A stretch of 64,000 nt of DNA from Actinomadura sp. NAK00032 (GTDB lineage Bacteria; Actinomycetota; Actinomycetes; Streptosporangiales; Streptosporangiaceae), in contig NZ_CP054932.1 in the NCBI RefSeq assembly GCF_013364275.1, positions 3,100,001-3,164,000 of the forward strand, written 5' to 3'. A model generated the notes under the pieces. The model made no database searches, was not told where the DNA came from, and worked only from the letters and a program-made list of their open reading frames with translations. Both the position numbers and the translations under genes were made by a program. Position 1 is the stretch's first letter. Every line of letters starts with the position of its first letter. Shown here piece after piece: positions 53,981-62,836 of the stretch.

Positions 53981-54160
53981 GACGCCTACCGGGTTAGCTG
54001 ACGGGTTCGGGCGAGGAAGCTGGCCCTACGGCGGGCTCCACCGGAACGGGGCCGGGAGAGACGCACCGATTCACCCCGGGTGCCGGAATGCCCGTCCGGG
54101 AGGACTCCCGGACTCCGGCGATGTGGTTCCCCGGTTCCGCGCTGCGCGGATTCGGCGCTG
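53981..54160 (-). promoter_or_regulatory. c-di-AMP riboswitch (ydaO/yuaA type), distal copy
   Basis: A second full set of the conserved blocks lies further from the gene on the minus strand: GCGCCGAATCCG, CGCGGAACCGGGGAACC, GGGGTGAATCGG, CCGTAGGG, GCCCGAACCCGTCAGCTAACC and GGTAGGCGT. P1 pairs GCGCC with GGCGT. The core blocks are identical to the proximal copy while the variable arms differ, so both aptamers are probably functional. Confidence 0.85.
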
Positions 54161-54594
54161 CCGCTGCGCTCCTGGGGGCGAGATGGGGCCCGGCGCGGGA
54201 CCTGTCTCCCGCGTGCGAACGAGCGGCGCCTGATGTTGTGCACGGACGTCGGGCCCGTTGCCGGGGGACGTCCGGGGAGGCTGGCCCCGAGGGACCGCCG
54301 TGGCCGCGCTCTCAGCGCCATGCCGCTGCGGGCGTGCGCACGGTGGGCCGGGCCGGCCGCGGTCCGCGTGCGGACCGCTGCGGCACCCCGCGGGTGCCGC
54401 GGGGACGGCGCGTGGGCCGTGCCGTCCCGAGGGGGGAGCGGCGCGTGGCTCGCGCCGCCGTCGCGCGGCTGACTGACGCGCCGCGCGGGGCCGCGGCGCC
54501 TGGTGGGCGTCGCGTGGCCACGGCGCCTGGAGGGCGCCGATGGGTGAGGACAAGGTACCAAAGCCCCAAGAGAAGGCAAACCCCCCCAAAATTA
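54161..54594. other. 434-base intergenic region, promoter side of the tandem riboswitch
   Basis: Between the distal riboswitch and the terminator of the NlpC/P60 gene there is very GC-rich sequence. Frames open across it on both strands, but they are Arg/Pro/Gly-rich and cross the riboswitch or terminator, so I read none as genes. The minus-strand promoter for the CHAP transcript should lie here. I see no clear -35/-10 pair. Confidence 0.5.
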
Positions 54595-54625
54595 ACAACG
54601 GACCAGGTCAAGCCTGGTCCGTTGT
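54585..54625 (-). terminator. intrinsic terminator of the NlpC/P60 gene
   Basis: ACAACGGACCAGG (54595-54607) and CCTGGTCCGTTGT (54613-54625) form a perfect 13-base stem with a 5-base loop. On the minus strand it is followed by TAATTTT, giving a classical Rho-independent terminator about 50 bases after the stop codon. Confidence 0.88.
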
Positions 54626-54673
54626 CGGGGGGAGCCGTTCCGCGGCCCCTCGGCGGGGGCGCGGAGGGACGCC

Positions 54674-55735
54674 TCAGGGGCGTCCGGCGCCGTAGTAGTT
54701 GTTCAGGTAGTAGCCCGAGGTGATGCTGACGATCTCAACGTTCTTGCCGGTGCGCGGGGCGTGGATCATCTTGCCGTTGCCCACGTACATGCCGACGTGG
54801 CCGAGGCTGCTGAAGAAGACCAGGTCGCCCGGCTGCAGGTTGCTCTTGGCCACCCGCTTGGTGGCGGCGTACTGGGAGTTGGTGGTGCGGGTGATGCCGA
54901 CGCCCGCCGCGGCCCACGCCTTCATGGTCAGGCCGGAGCAGTCGTAGGAGCCCGGGCCCTCGGCGCCGTACTGGTACGGCTTGCCGAGCTGGGCGTAGGC
55001 GAAGTCCAGCGCCGCGCGCGGGGCGCCGCTCGCCGGGCCGTTGTAGGTGCCGCCGGTCGCCCCGCCGCCGGAGGACGACGAACCGCCGGAGGACGACGAA
55101 CCGCCGCCGAGCCGCCGGACCAGCGCCTTCTGCTTCTCGACCTTCTTGTCGAGCTCGGCCCTCTTCTTCTTGATCTCCGCCTGCTTCTGCTTCATCTCGT
55201 CGTAGGCGGCCTTGGCCTGCGACTGCTCGCGGCGCAGGCGCTGCGCGGTGGCGAGGAACTGGGTGAGCTGGGAGCTGCGCTCGTGCGACAGGTGGGAGAA
55301 GACGGCCGCCTGGTCGAGGATCGACTGCGGGTCCTTGCTGCCCACGAAGCCCGTCACGTCCGTGGAGTCGCCGTTCTTGTAGGCGGCGGCCGCCATCTGG
55401 GCGATCTTGGAGCGCTGCTGCTCGAAGGTGGCCTGCTCCTCCTTGCTCGCCTTGTTCGCCGTTTCGTACTTCTTCTTCGCGACCTTGAGCTTCTCGCGGT
55501 TCTGGTTGTACTTCTCGACTTCCTGGTCGAACTGCTCGGTGAGCTTCTCGAGCTTCTTCTGCGCCTGGGCCTTGGTCGGCCTGGGGTCGGCGTGCGCCAC
55601 CACCGGGGGGGAGACCAGGGCGGCGGTCACGGTCAGGCAGGCGGCGGCCGCCAGGCGGCGGGAGGCGCCTCTGCTCGCGGGGCCGCCCCTCCGGTCACGC
55701 TCGCGTGCCGGTGCCCCGATGAGATCTTTGGCCAC
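54674..55735 (-). CDS. secreted NlpC/P60 peptidoglycan endopeptidase with coiled coil
   Basis: A 353-residue RipA-like wall hydrolase. A signal peptide ends near residue 49 (VVAHAD). A long coiled coil covers about 55-207, a GGSSSS-type linker covers 210-225, and a C40 catalytic domain follows with C266 (YDCSGL), H313 (GHVGMY) and H325 (MIHAPRTG). It cleaves within stem peptides, and the coiled coil probably holds the enzyme inactive until recruited. The linker is encoded by a 15-base direct repeat. No riboswitch is seen upstream, unlike the neighbouring CHAP gene. Confidence 0.94.
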   Translation of the reverse strand: MAKDLIGAPARERDRRGGPASRGASRRLAAAACLTVTAALVSPPVVAHADPRPTKAQAQKKLEKLTEQFDQEVEKYNQNREKLKVAKKKYETANKASKEEQATFEQQRSKIAQMAAAAYKNGDSTDVTGFVGSKDPQSILDQAAVFSHLSHERSSQLTQFLATAQRLRREQSQAKAAYDEMKQKQAEIKKKRAELDKKVEKQKALVRRLGGGSSSSGGSSSSGGGATGGTYNGPASGAPRAALDFAYAQLGKPYQYGAEGPGSYDCSGLTMKAWAAAGVGITRTTNSQYAATKRVAKSNLQPGDLVFFSSLGHVGMYVGNGKMIHAPRTGKNVEIVSITSGYYLNNYYGAGRP

Positions 55736-55924
55736 GGTCGGTTTCGCCCCTCTCGTCCACGACGTCAGCGGACGACATTAGCGATGGGCAACAACCGTCA
55801 CAACCGATTCGTCACTCTTTGATGGAGATCGACAGGCAACGTCCACTTTCCGTGGCGACAAGATCACGGATTGCGACCCGTCCCTTATCGCGGCCTTAAA
55901 CCGTCCTTAACCGGCGGCGCCCGG

Positions 55925-57190
55925 TCAGGACCGGCCGAGCCGGCGCAGCAGCAGCGTCGACGGGCACGGCCGCGCGTCGGCGCGCCGGGCCGCGTCGGCG
56001 ACCTCCCGGTCCGAGGACACCACCACCACGGGACGGCCCGGCGGCTCGGCCTGCACCAGCTCGCCGATCAGCTCGTCCGCGGTCTGCCCCGGGGCGCTGA
56101 ACTTCACCCGGACGCCGCGCGGCGCCGCGATCGCCACCGGCGCGTCCAGCTCCGCGCCGTCGAACACGCAGGTCACCTCGGCGCGGGTCTGCGCGGCCAG
56201 CCCGCCGAGCCCGGACACCAGCCGGCTGCGCTGGTCCGACAGCGGCAGCTCCCCGTAGCCGGTCTTCGTGACGTTGTAGCCGTCCACGATCAGGTGCACC
56301 TGCGGCAGGGCCAGCAGCCGGTCGAGCAGCTGCGGGTCGCCGTCGGACAGGGCCCGGCCCGGCAGCGCGCGGTGCGCGAGACGGTCCGGCTCCAGCCCGC
56401 CGACCACGTCGGCCGGCCGCACGATGGTCGCGGGCAGCGCCAGCTCCCGGCGGACGCCCTGCGCCGCGTCCACGAGCGTGTCGAGCAGCATCCGCAGCCG
56501 GACGTCGTCGACGTTGCGCCCCTCCCGCGCGGCCCGCTTGGCGGCCTCCGCGGCGGTCTCCGCCCGCTCGGCGCGGGCGCGCAGCTTGCGCACCTCCTTC
56601 TCCGCCGCGGCCGTCGACTCGCCGGCCGCGGCCAGCCGCCGCTCGGCGTCCGCCACGACCGTGTCCGCGCGCTCCTCCGCCGCCCGGTACCGGGTGCGGG
56701 CGTCGTGCAGCTTGCGGCGCAGCTCGGCCACCTCGGCCTTGACCTCGCGCAGCTCGGCGCGCGCCTTCTCGTGCTCGGCGGAGCGCGTGGCGCGCGCGGC
56801 GGCCAGCTCCTCCTTCAGCGCGGTGACGCGGCGCTCGGCGGCCTCCTCCTCGGAGGCGGTCGCGGAGCGCTCCAGCTCCGCGCGGGCCGCGTCGACGAGC
56901 GCCGTCCAGCCGGCGGGCCGCAGCAGGTAGGCCAGCACCGCGACCCGGACCGGATCGGCGGCGGGCGGCACCCGCCCCGCCTCGACCTCCCCGACCAGGT
57001 CGGCCTGCGCCTCGCGCAGCGGCTCGGCGACCCGGCCGCGGAACGCGGCGTCCTTCTCCAGCACCGCCGCGATGTGCTGCCCCGCGAGCTTGGCGCGCTT
57101 GCGGCGCTCGAACCGCGCGAACCGGCGCAGCGGCACCGGGACCTCGTCGGCGGGCAGCGTCCCGATCAGCTCGGCGGCGGCCTCGACCAC
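55925..57190 (-). CDS. NYN-domain (PIN-like) RNA-binding protein with coiled coil
   Basis: A protein of at least 421 residues. The N-terminal helical domain is followed by an Ala/Glu/Arg-rich coiled coil (about 110-230) and a C-terminal YacP-like NYN nuclease domain with IVDGYNVTKTGYG, CVFDGAELD and VVVVSSDREVADAA. The GTG at 57190 is the first canonical start, but homologues usually carry about 30 more residues with a PLPEPVRQ-like motif. That motif is readable in frame upstream, together with an AAGGAG ribosome site at 57285-57290, but only ATC codons stand at the right distance. The start therefore may be non-canonical, near 57277-57280. The likely role is RNA processing. Confidence 0.85.
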   Translation of the reverse strand: MVEAAAELIGTLPADEVPVPLRRFARFERRKRAKLAGQHIAAVLEKDAAFRGRVAEPLREAQADLVGEVEAGRVPPAADPVRVAVLAYLLRPAGWTALVDAARAELERSATASEEEAAERRVTALKEELAAARATRSAEHEKARAELREVKAEVAELRRKLHDARTRYRAAEERADTVVADAERRLAAAGESTAAAEKEVRKLRARAERAETAAEAAKRAAREGRNVDDVRLRMLLDTLVDAAQGVRRELALPATIVRPADVVGGLEPDRLAHRALPGRALSDGDPQLLDRLLALPQVHLIVDGYNVTKTGYGELPLSDQRSRLVSGLGGLAAQTRAEVTCVFDGAELDAPVAIAAPRGVRVKFSAPGQTADELIGELVQAEPPGRPVVVVSSDREVADAARRADARPCPSTLLLRRLGRS

Positions 57191-57494
57191 CGACTGCCGG
57201 ACCGGTTCGGGGAGGGGCCTGCCCAGCTTCTCGTCGGACTCCGCGCAGCCGGGGGTCGCTTCGGGGCCGCTGTCGATGATCCCGCTCCTTCCGGGCTACG
57301 CCGCCGGTGGGCTCTGTGTTCCCTGCCGCCCCGCGTCCTAACCGGCGACCGACCAGGCCGGACGCGCGATCGGACGGGGCGCGCCGGGCTCCCCCGAGCC
57401 GTCCCCCGCGGCCCCCCGCCCGGCGGGACGTGCCGGCGCCCTCCAACCCTAGCGGCCCCGGCTTCTGTCGGTGGCGTCCTCTACGGTCGCGCAC

Positions 57495-59294
57495 ATGACG
57501 GCTGCGCACGGTGTTGAGGGAGTGCAGGGGACGCTGGAGGACCTCGGCACGCCGCTCGCCGAGGTCACCTTCGTGGTGGTCGACCTGGAGACGACGGGCG
57601 GCTCGGCCGCCGACTCGGCCATCACCGAGATCGGCGCGGTGAAGGTGCGCGGCGGCGAGGAGCTCGGCGACTTCGGCACGCTGGTCGACCCCGGCGGGCC
57701 CGTCCCGCCGTTCATCACCGCGCTGACCGGCATCACCACCGCGATGGTGACGGCCGCGCCGCGCATCGAGTCGGTGCTGCCCGCGTTCCTGGAGTTCGCG
57801 CGCGGCTGCGTGCTCGTCGCGCACAACGCCCCATTCGACATCGGCTTCCTGAAGACCGCCGCCGCCGCGAACGGCTACGCCTGGCCCGCCTTCCCCGTCG
57901 TCGACACCGTCGACCTCGCGCGCCGCGTCCTGTCCAAGGACGAGGTGCCCAACTGCAAGCTCGGCACGCTGGCCCGCTTCTTCCGGACGTCCAACGAGCC
58001 GACGCACCGCGCCCTCGCCGACGCCCGCGCCACCACCGAGGTCCTGCACGGCCTCATCGAGCGGCTCGGCTCGTTCGGCGTCACGTCCCTGGAGGAGATG
58101 CGCGGCTTCGCCAAGGCGCCCACCCCCGAGCAGCGCCGCAAGCGCCACCTCGCCGACGACGTGCCGAGCACCCCCGGCGTCTACCTGTTCGAGGACCACG
58201 CGGGCGAGGTGCTCTACGTCGGCAAGAGCGGCGACCTGCGCTCCCGGGTACGCAGCTACTTCACCGGCTCGGAGACGCGCTGGCGCGTCCGCGAGATGGT
58301 CGGCCTCGCCGAGAACGTCCGCACGATCGTGTGCGCCACCGGCCTGGAGGCCGAGGTCCGCGAGCTGCGGCTGATCGCCGAGCACAAGCCGCGCTACAAC
58401 CGCCGCTCGAAGTTCCCCGAGCGGGCGATCTGGCTGAAGCTGACCGTGGAGCCCTTCCCGCGGCTGTCGATCGTCCGCGAGTGCCGCGCCGACGGCGCCC
58501 GCTACCTCGGGCCGATCTCGTCGCGGCGGCAGGCCGAGGAGGCCCGCGCCGCCCTGCACGAGGCCGTCCCGCTGCGCCAGTGCACCCAGCGGCTGACGCT
58601 CCGGCTGATCGAGCGCGGCAAGACCCGCGCGTGCGCGCTCGCCGAGATCGGCCGCTGCGGCGCGCCCTGCGACGGCCGCGAGTCCGCCGACGCCTACGCC
58701 GTCCACGCCGGGACGGCCCGCGCCGTCATGGAGGGCGACGTGCGCCCCGTCGTGGCCGCCGCCCAGGTGCGCATCGACCGGCTCGCCTCCGAGCTGCGCT
58801 ACGAGGAGGCCGCCGCGCAGCGCGACCGGCTCGCCGCGTTCGTCCGCGCCGCCGCGCGCGGCCAGCGGCTCGCCGCCCTGGCCCGGCTGCCGCAGCTCGT
58901 GGCGGCCAGGCCCGCCTTCGACGGCGGCTGGGAGCTGTCGGTGGTGCGCTACGGCCGGCTCGCCGCCGCCGGGACCGTTCCGGCGCGCGCCCACCCCCGC
59001 CCGTACGTGGACGCGCTGATCGCCACCGCCGAGACGGTGTTCCCGCCCTCCGGGGAGGCGCCCGGCGGCGTCCCGCTCGGCGCGCCCCCCTCGGCGGGCG
59101 CCACCGCCGAGGAGATGGAGTGCGTGCTGCGCTGGCTCGACCTGCCCGGCGTCCGGCTCGTCGAGGTCGACGGTCCGTGGACGTGCCCCGTGCACGGCGC
59201 CGAGGGCCTGCGCGAATGGATCGACAAGGCCTACGAGCGGCCCTACGAGCGGCCCGAGACGTCCCGCTCGCGCCCCGGCCGCCCACTAAGGTGA
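57495..59294 (+). CDS. DEDDh 3'-5' exonuclease fused to a UvrC-like GIY-YIG nuclease
   Basis: A 599-residue two-nuclease protein. Residues 30-195 are a DnaQ/PolC-type DEDDh exonuclease (VVDLETTGG, AHNAPFDIGFL, HRALADARAT). Residues 225-310 are a GIY-YIG domain (GVYLFEDHAGEVLYVGKSGDLRSRV) as in UvrC and Cho, followed by a UvrC-like middle region (YLGPISSRRQAEEA, CGAPCDGR). It lacks the UvrC C-terminal endonuclease domain. Such fusions are common in actinomycetes and are thought to act in DNA repair, but are little studied. A TACGGT element 8 bases before the ATG suggests a leaderless transcript. Confidence 0.9.
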   Translation: MTAAHGVEGVQGTLEDLGTPLAEVTFVVVDLETTGGSAADSAITEIGAVKVRGGEELGDFGTLVDPGGPVPPFITALTGITTAMVTAAPRIESVLPAFLEFARGCVLVAHNAPFDIGFLKTAAAANGYAWPAFPVVDTVDLARRVLSKDEVPNCKLGTLARFFRTSNEPTHRALADARATTEVLHGLIERLGSFGVTSLEEMRGFAKAPTPEQRRKRHLADDVPSTPGVYLFEDHAGEVLYVGKSGDLRSRVRSYFTGSETRWRVREMVGLAENVRTIVCATGLEAEVRELRLIAEHKPRYNRRSKFPERAIWLKLTVEPFPRLSIVRECRADGARYLGPISSRRQAEEARAALHEAVPLRQCTQRLTLRLIERGKTRACALAEIGRCGAPCDGRESADAYAVHAGTARAVMEGDVRPVVAAAQVRIDRLASELRYEEAAAQRDRLAAFVRAAARGQRLAALARLPQLVAARPAFDGGWELSVVRYGRLAAAGTVPARAHPRPYVDALIATAETVFPPSGEAPGGVPLGAPPSAGATAEEMECVLRWLDLPGVRLVEVDGPWTCPVHGAEGLREWIDKAYERPYERPETSRSRPGRPLR

Positions 59295-59298
59295 CCCT

Positions 59299-60048
59299 GT
59301 GGCACTGCCCCTCTACGACAGCCAGCCGGCGCGCCGCGTCCCGTGGGTGACGTACCTGCTCGTCGCGGCGAACGTCGTGGTCTTCCTGCTCACGCCGATG
59401 TCGAACTTCGCGACCTGGTACGGCGAGGACCGCGTCCGCGAATGCCGGGCGGCCCACTTCACCTACGAGTACGGCGCGGTGCCCAAGGAGCTGACCACCG
59501 GCGACCAGCAGCCCCTGCCGACCGACATCGTCCACGAATGCGGCCCCGCCTCCTTCGGCAAGGCGCCCTGGACCTCCGCGTTCACCTCGATGTTCCTGCA
59601 CTCCGGAGCCCTGCACCTGCTGGGCAACCTGGTGGCGCTGTTCGTCGTCGGCATGGGCGTCGAAGACCGCCTGGGCCGCTGGCGCTACCTCCTGAGCTAC
59701 CTGGCGTTCGGCCTGGTCGCCGTCTACGGCTTCGCGTGGACGTCCCCCGGCTCCACCGTCCCGCTCATCGGCGCGTCCGGCGCCATCGCCGGGGTGATGG
59801 GCGCCTACGTGATCCTCAACCCGCGGGGCCGCATCGTCAGCTGGGTACCGCCCGTCATCGTGGTCCGGCTGCCCGTCTGGGTGGTGCTCGGGTACTGGTT
59901 CGTCCTGCAATGGCTGTCGCTGGGCGACGAGAAGAGCAACGTCGCCTACACCGCGCACATCTACGGCTTCGTGGCCGGCGTGGCGTTCGCCCTCCTGGCC
60001 CGCCGGGCCGGCCCCGCCCGCCGCCCGGCCGCGCTGAGCCGCGGCTGA
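59299..60048 (+). CDS. rhomboid-family intramembrane serine protease
   Basis: A 249-residue membrane protease with six or seven helices. It has the catalytic serine in GASGAIAG and the partner histidine in AHIYGFVAG, plus the HSGALHLLGN block of the second helix. The extended loop between helices 1 and 2 carries two cysteines in an Arg/Glu-rich segment. It cleaves within the membrane; the substrate is unknown. It starts at a GTG 4 bases after the exonuclease gene. Confidence 0.92.
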   Translation: MALPLYDSQPARRVPWVTYLLVAANVVVFLLTPMSNFATWYGEDRVRECRAAHFTYEYGAVPKELTTGDQQPLPTDIVHECGPASFGKAPWTSAFTSMFLHSGALHLLGNLVALFVVGMGVEDRLGRWRYLLSYLAFGLVAVYGFAWTSPGSTVPLIGASGAIAGVMGAYVILNPRGRIVSWVPPVIVVRLPVWVVLGYWFVLQWLSLGDEKSNVAYTAHIYGFVAGVAFALLARRAGPARRPAALSRG

Positions 60049-60096
60049 CCCGCGCCCGATAGGGTCGGAGAGTCCGTGTCTGAGGGGGAGGGTGCA

Positions 60097-60384
60097 GTGG
60101 TCACTGCGATCGTGTTCGTCAAGGCCGACGTCGCGCGCATCCACGAGGTGGCCGAGACGATCGCCGCGCTCGACGGCGTCAGCGAGGTCTACTCCATCAC
60201 CGGCGACCACGACCTCATGGCGATGGTCCGCGTGCGCCGCCACGAGGAACTCAACGACGTGATCCCCGGCCGCATCAACAAGGTCCCCGGCATCGTCGAC
60301 ACCGAGACCCACATAGCGTTCCGGACCTACTCCCAGCACGACCTAGAGCAGGCATTCGCCTTGGGCCTGCCCAACGCTGATTAA
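60097..60384 (+). CDS. Lrp/AsnC effector-binding domain protein without HTH
   Basis: A 95-residue stand-alone RAM/AsnC ligand-binding domain (VTAIVFVKADVARIHEVAE, then GVSEVYSITGDHDLMAMVRV). With no DNA-binding domain it probably modulates a full-length Lrp-type regulator or an enzyme by binding amino acids. The GTG at 60097 has a GGGGGAGG ribosome site; a GTG at 60076 lies close to a TAGGGT -10 element and is less likely. It is encoded upstream of and convergent to trpD. Confidence 0.85.
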   Translation: MVTAIVFVKADVARIHEVAETIAALDGVSEVYSITGDHDLMAMVRVRRHEELNDVIPGRINKVPGIVDTETHIAFRTYSQHDLEQAFALGLPNAD

Positions 60385-60386
60385 TT

Positions 60387-60450
60387 GTGGGGGGCGACCC
60401 CCCACGCCCCCCGCGGTCGGGGGTTGGCCCGGTGGGGGCTCCGCCCCCAC
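60387..60450. repeat. two adjacent G/C hairpin repeats between AsnC-type gene and trpD
   Basis: The first hairpin is GTGGGGGG-CGA-CCCCCCAC (60387-60405). The second is GTGGGGGC-TCC-GCCCCCAC (60432-60450). More runs of G and C continue to about 60515. These belong to the same family as the elements at 27122 and 51424 and fill the 148-base gap between convergent genes. Confidence 0.7.
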
Positions 60451-60532
60451 GCCCCCGGTGGGGGCTTCGCTCCCTACCCCCCCCCGAAAAGCAGGGGCAG
60501 AGCCCCCGGCGCCTGAGGCTTGTGGGGGCCAG

Positions 60533-61579
60533 CTAGCGAAGAGAACCCGATACTTCTATCCAGCGTGCCAGCAGGTCGTTGGCCTTGCCTGAGTCGATGG
60601 CTTCGGCTGCGCGGGTGTAGCCCGTTTGCAGGGCCTTGGTGAGGTCTGCGGCGGGCGGGGTGCCCTCGTAGGCGGTGATCAGGGCGGCGGCGTTCAGGAG
60701 CACTATGTCGCGGACCGCGCCCTTGGCGCCGGCGAAGGTGTCGCGGGCCACGCGGGCGTTGAACTCGGCGTCGGCGCCGCGCAGGTCGTCGGGGTGGGCG
60801 GGGGCGATGCCCAGGTCGGCGGGGTCGAAGGTGGTCTCGGTGGCGGTGCCGTCACGGACGACCCAGACGGTGGAGGTGCCGGTGGTGGTGAGCTCGTCGA
60901 GGCCGTCGTTGCCGCGGAACACCAGGGACGAGCAGCCGCGGGCGGCGAAGACGCCGGCGATGACGCCCGCCATCCGCGGGTGGAACACCCCGACGGCCTG
61001 CGCGGACGGGCGCGCCGGGTTCGTCAGCGGGCCGAGGAAGTTGAACACGGTCGGCGTGCCGAGTTCGCTGCGGGTGCGGGACGCGTGCCGCAGCGCCGGG
61101 TGGTAGAGCGGCGCGAAGCAGAAGGTGATGCCGGTCTCCTCGGCGACCCGCGCGGTGGCGTCCGGCGGCAGGTCGATGGCGACGCCGAGGTGCTCCAGCA
61201 GGTCGGCGGCGCCGCAGGAGGACGACGCGGCGCGGTTGCCGTGCTTGACGACGCGGACGCCGGCCGCGGCGGCCACGACGCCGGCCATCGTGGAGATGTT
61301 GACGGTGTGGGCCCGGTCGCCGCCGGTGCCGACGAGGTCGGCGATGTGCCCGGGGACCTCGATGCGGGTGGCGTTGTCCATCATGCCGTCGGCGAGGCCG
61401 GTGACCTCCTCGACGGTCTCGCCCTTGGCGCGCAGCGCGACGGCGAAGCCCGCGATCTGCACGTCGCTGGCCTCCCCGGCCATGATGCTGTTCATGGCCC
61501 AGGAGGTCTCCTCGCTGGACAGCGACTCGCCCGACAGGAGGGCGTTGAGCAGTGCGGGCCAGTTCGTGCGGGCGTCCAT
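60533..61579 (-). CDS. trpD: anthranilate phosphoribosyltransferase
   Basis: A 348-residue enzyme of tryptophan synthesis, transferring phosphoribose from PRPP to anthranilate. The PRPP loop [14 protein letters not shown] is near residue 85, [18 protein letters not shown] follows, and the glycosyltransferase family 3 C-terminal domain is complete. It stands alone, outside any trp operon, as in Streptomyces, where trpD also lies near the cytochrome oxidase genes. Confidence 0.96.
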   Translation of the reverse strand: MDARTNWPALLNALLSGESLSSEETSWAMNSIMAGEASDVQIAGFAVALRAKGETVEEVTGLADGMMDNATRIEVPGHIADLVGTGGDRAHTVNISTMAGVVAAAAGVRVVKHGNRAASSSCGAADLLEHLGVAIDLPPDATARVAEETGITFCFAPLYHPALRHASRTRSELGTPTVFNFLGPLTNPARPSAQAVGVFHPRMAGVIAGVFAARGCSSLVFRGNDGLDELTTTGTSTVWVVRDGTATETTFDPADLGIAPAHPDDLRGADAEFNARVARDTFAGAKGAVRDIVLLNAAALITAYEGTPPAADLTKALQTGYTRAAEAIDSGKANDLLARWIEVSGSLR

Positions 61580-61627
61580 GTCCCCTACCGGGTGTCGTGC
61601 GGCCGCCCTCGGCGGACGGGCGCGGGG

Positions 61628-62026
61628 CTACAGGGCGGGCAGGCGGTTCTCCAGGCGCTGCCGCATCAGCCCGGCGAGGGCGTTCGCCAGCGCCATCGGG
61701 TCGATCGGCAGGCTCGCGACGGCGTCGGCGCGCGACCAGGTGGCGAGCCAGCCGTCGTCGCGGCGGGCGATGAGGGCGAGGAACGGCGGGCAGTCGTAGA
61801 CCTCGTCCTTGGCCTGCCGGCAGACGCCGAGGCCGCCGGCGGGCTGCGTCTCGCCGTCGACGATCGCGACGTCGATGTCGCCCACGTCCAGCCGCTCCAC
61901 CACGGCGGGCTGGGTGGCGACCTCGACGAACTCGACCTTGGGCAGGTCGGCGGCGGGCCGGCGCCCGACGGCCAGCCGGATCTGGGCGCGGGTGTTCGCG
62001 TCGTCGCTGTAGACGAGGACCTTCAT
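61628..62026 (-). CDS. response-regulator receiver-like protein, degenerate
   Basis: A 132-residue single-domain protein with a CheY-like fold: acidic pair SDDAN at residues 7-11, VAIVDGET near 57-64 as the phospho-acceptor region, and [10 protein letters not shown] in place of the usual Lys-containing strand. The conserved lysine is replaced, so phosphotransfer is doubtful. No output domain is attached. The ATG at 62026 has GGAGAG upstream; an ATG eight codons earlier (62050) is possible. It lies 48 bases upstream of trpD, divergent from ctaE. Confidence 0.75.
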   Translation of the reverse strand: MKVLVYSDDANTRAQIRLAVGRRPAADLPKVEFVEVATQPAVVERLDVGDIDVAIVDGETQPAGGLGVCRQAKDEVYDCPPFLALIARRDDGWLATWSRADAVASLPIDPMALANALAGLMRQRLENRLPAL

Positions 62027-62113
62027 CGGGCTCTCCGGGGTGGTGCTCATGCACGTGAGGGTACCGGGTCGGGGGCTCCGGCAACACGCGCGGGGAACCC
62101 TAGGAGGGGGGTC

Positions 62114-62800
62114 ATGCGTCACTCACTGGATGGGGGCGCAATAATGCTGCCCGTGACAGCATCCGCGATAGAGACAACACCTCACGCACGGGCGAACCGT
62201 CCCAATCTGGTCAGCGTGGGGACGATCGTTTGGCTGTCGTCCGAGCTGATGTTCTTCGCGGCGCTGTTCGCGATGTTCTTCACGATCCGCTCCGTGACGA
62301 TCGGCCAGTCCGGTGAAGACGCGTGGCCGGGCGCCCCGCTGGACCTGCCCCTGTCGGGGGTGAACACGGCCATCCTGGTGCTGTCCTCGGTGACGTGCCA
62401 GATGGGCGTGTTCAAGGCCGAGGCGGGCAAGGTCGGCCGTGACGGCAGCCTGCTCAACCCGGCCCGGTGGGGTCTGCGCGAGTGGTACGTCCTCTCGTTC
62501 CTCATGGGCGCCTACTTCGTCGCGGGCCAGGGCTACGAGTACTACAACCTCGTCACGCACGACGGGCTGACCTTCTCGTCCTCGGCCTACGGCTCGGTGT
62601 TCTACCTGGCCACCGGCTTCCACGGCCTGCACGTGGTCGGCGGCCTGGTCGCGTTCCTGTTCCTGCTCGGGCGGACCTACGCCGCCAAGCGCTGGACCCA
62701 CGAGCAGGCGACGAGCGCGATCGTCGTGTCCTACTACTGGCACTTCGTCGACGTGGTGTGGATCGGCCTGTTCTCGGTCGTTTACCTGCTCGACCTCTGA
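62114..62800 (+). CDS. ctaE: cytochrome c oxidase subunit III
   Basis: A 228-residue subunit III with five membrane helices, the actinobacterial form lacking the first two helices of the mitochondrial type. It shows [26 protein letters not shown] and [14 protein letters not shown]. The ATG at 62114 is chosen for its near-perfect ribosome site AGGAGGGGGG; inner starts at 62144 and 62153 would remove the first 10-13 residues. It opens the ctaE-qcrC-qcrA cluster of the bcc-aa3 supercomplex. Confidence 0.95.
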   Translation: MRHSLDGGAIMLPVTASAIETTPHARANRPNLVSVGTIVWLSSELMFFAALFAMFFTIRSVTIGQSGEDAWPGAPLDLPLSGVNTAILVLSSVTCQMGVFKAEAGKVGRDGSLLNPARWGLREWYVLSFLMGAYFVAGQGYEYYNLVTHDGLTFSSSAYGSVFYLATGFHGLHVVGGLVAFLFLLGRTYAAKRWTHEQATSAIVVSYYWHFVDVVWIGLFSVVYLLDL

Positions 62801-62836
62801 CCCCATCCCGACGACATGACCCGAACGGGGATTTCC

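Noticed and set aside
54080..54730. Several frames of 70-210 codons in the riboswitch-NlpC/P60 interval
   Set aside because: They cross the distal riboswitch and the intrinsic terminator, are Arg/Gly/Pro-rich, and lack ribosome sites.
55736..55924. Search for a c-di-AMP riboswitch before the NlpC/P60 gene
   Set aside because: None of the conserved blocks seen at 53695-54160 is present. There is only a weak CGGTTGT direct repeat with a 9-base period, too little to call a regulator site.
55896..59195. Open frame of about 1100 codons on the minus strand opposite the exonuclease gene
   Set aside because: It runs antisense through two well-supported genes and out of phase with the NYN gene. Composition is that of a shadow frame.
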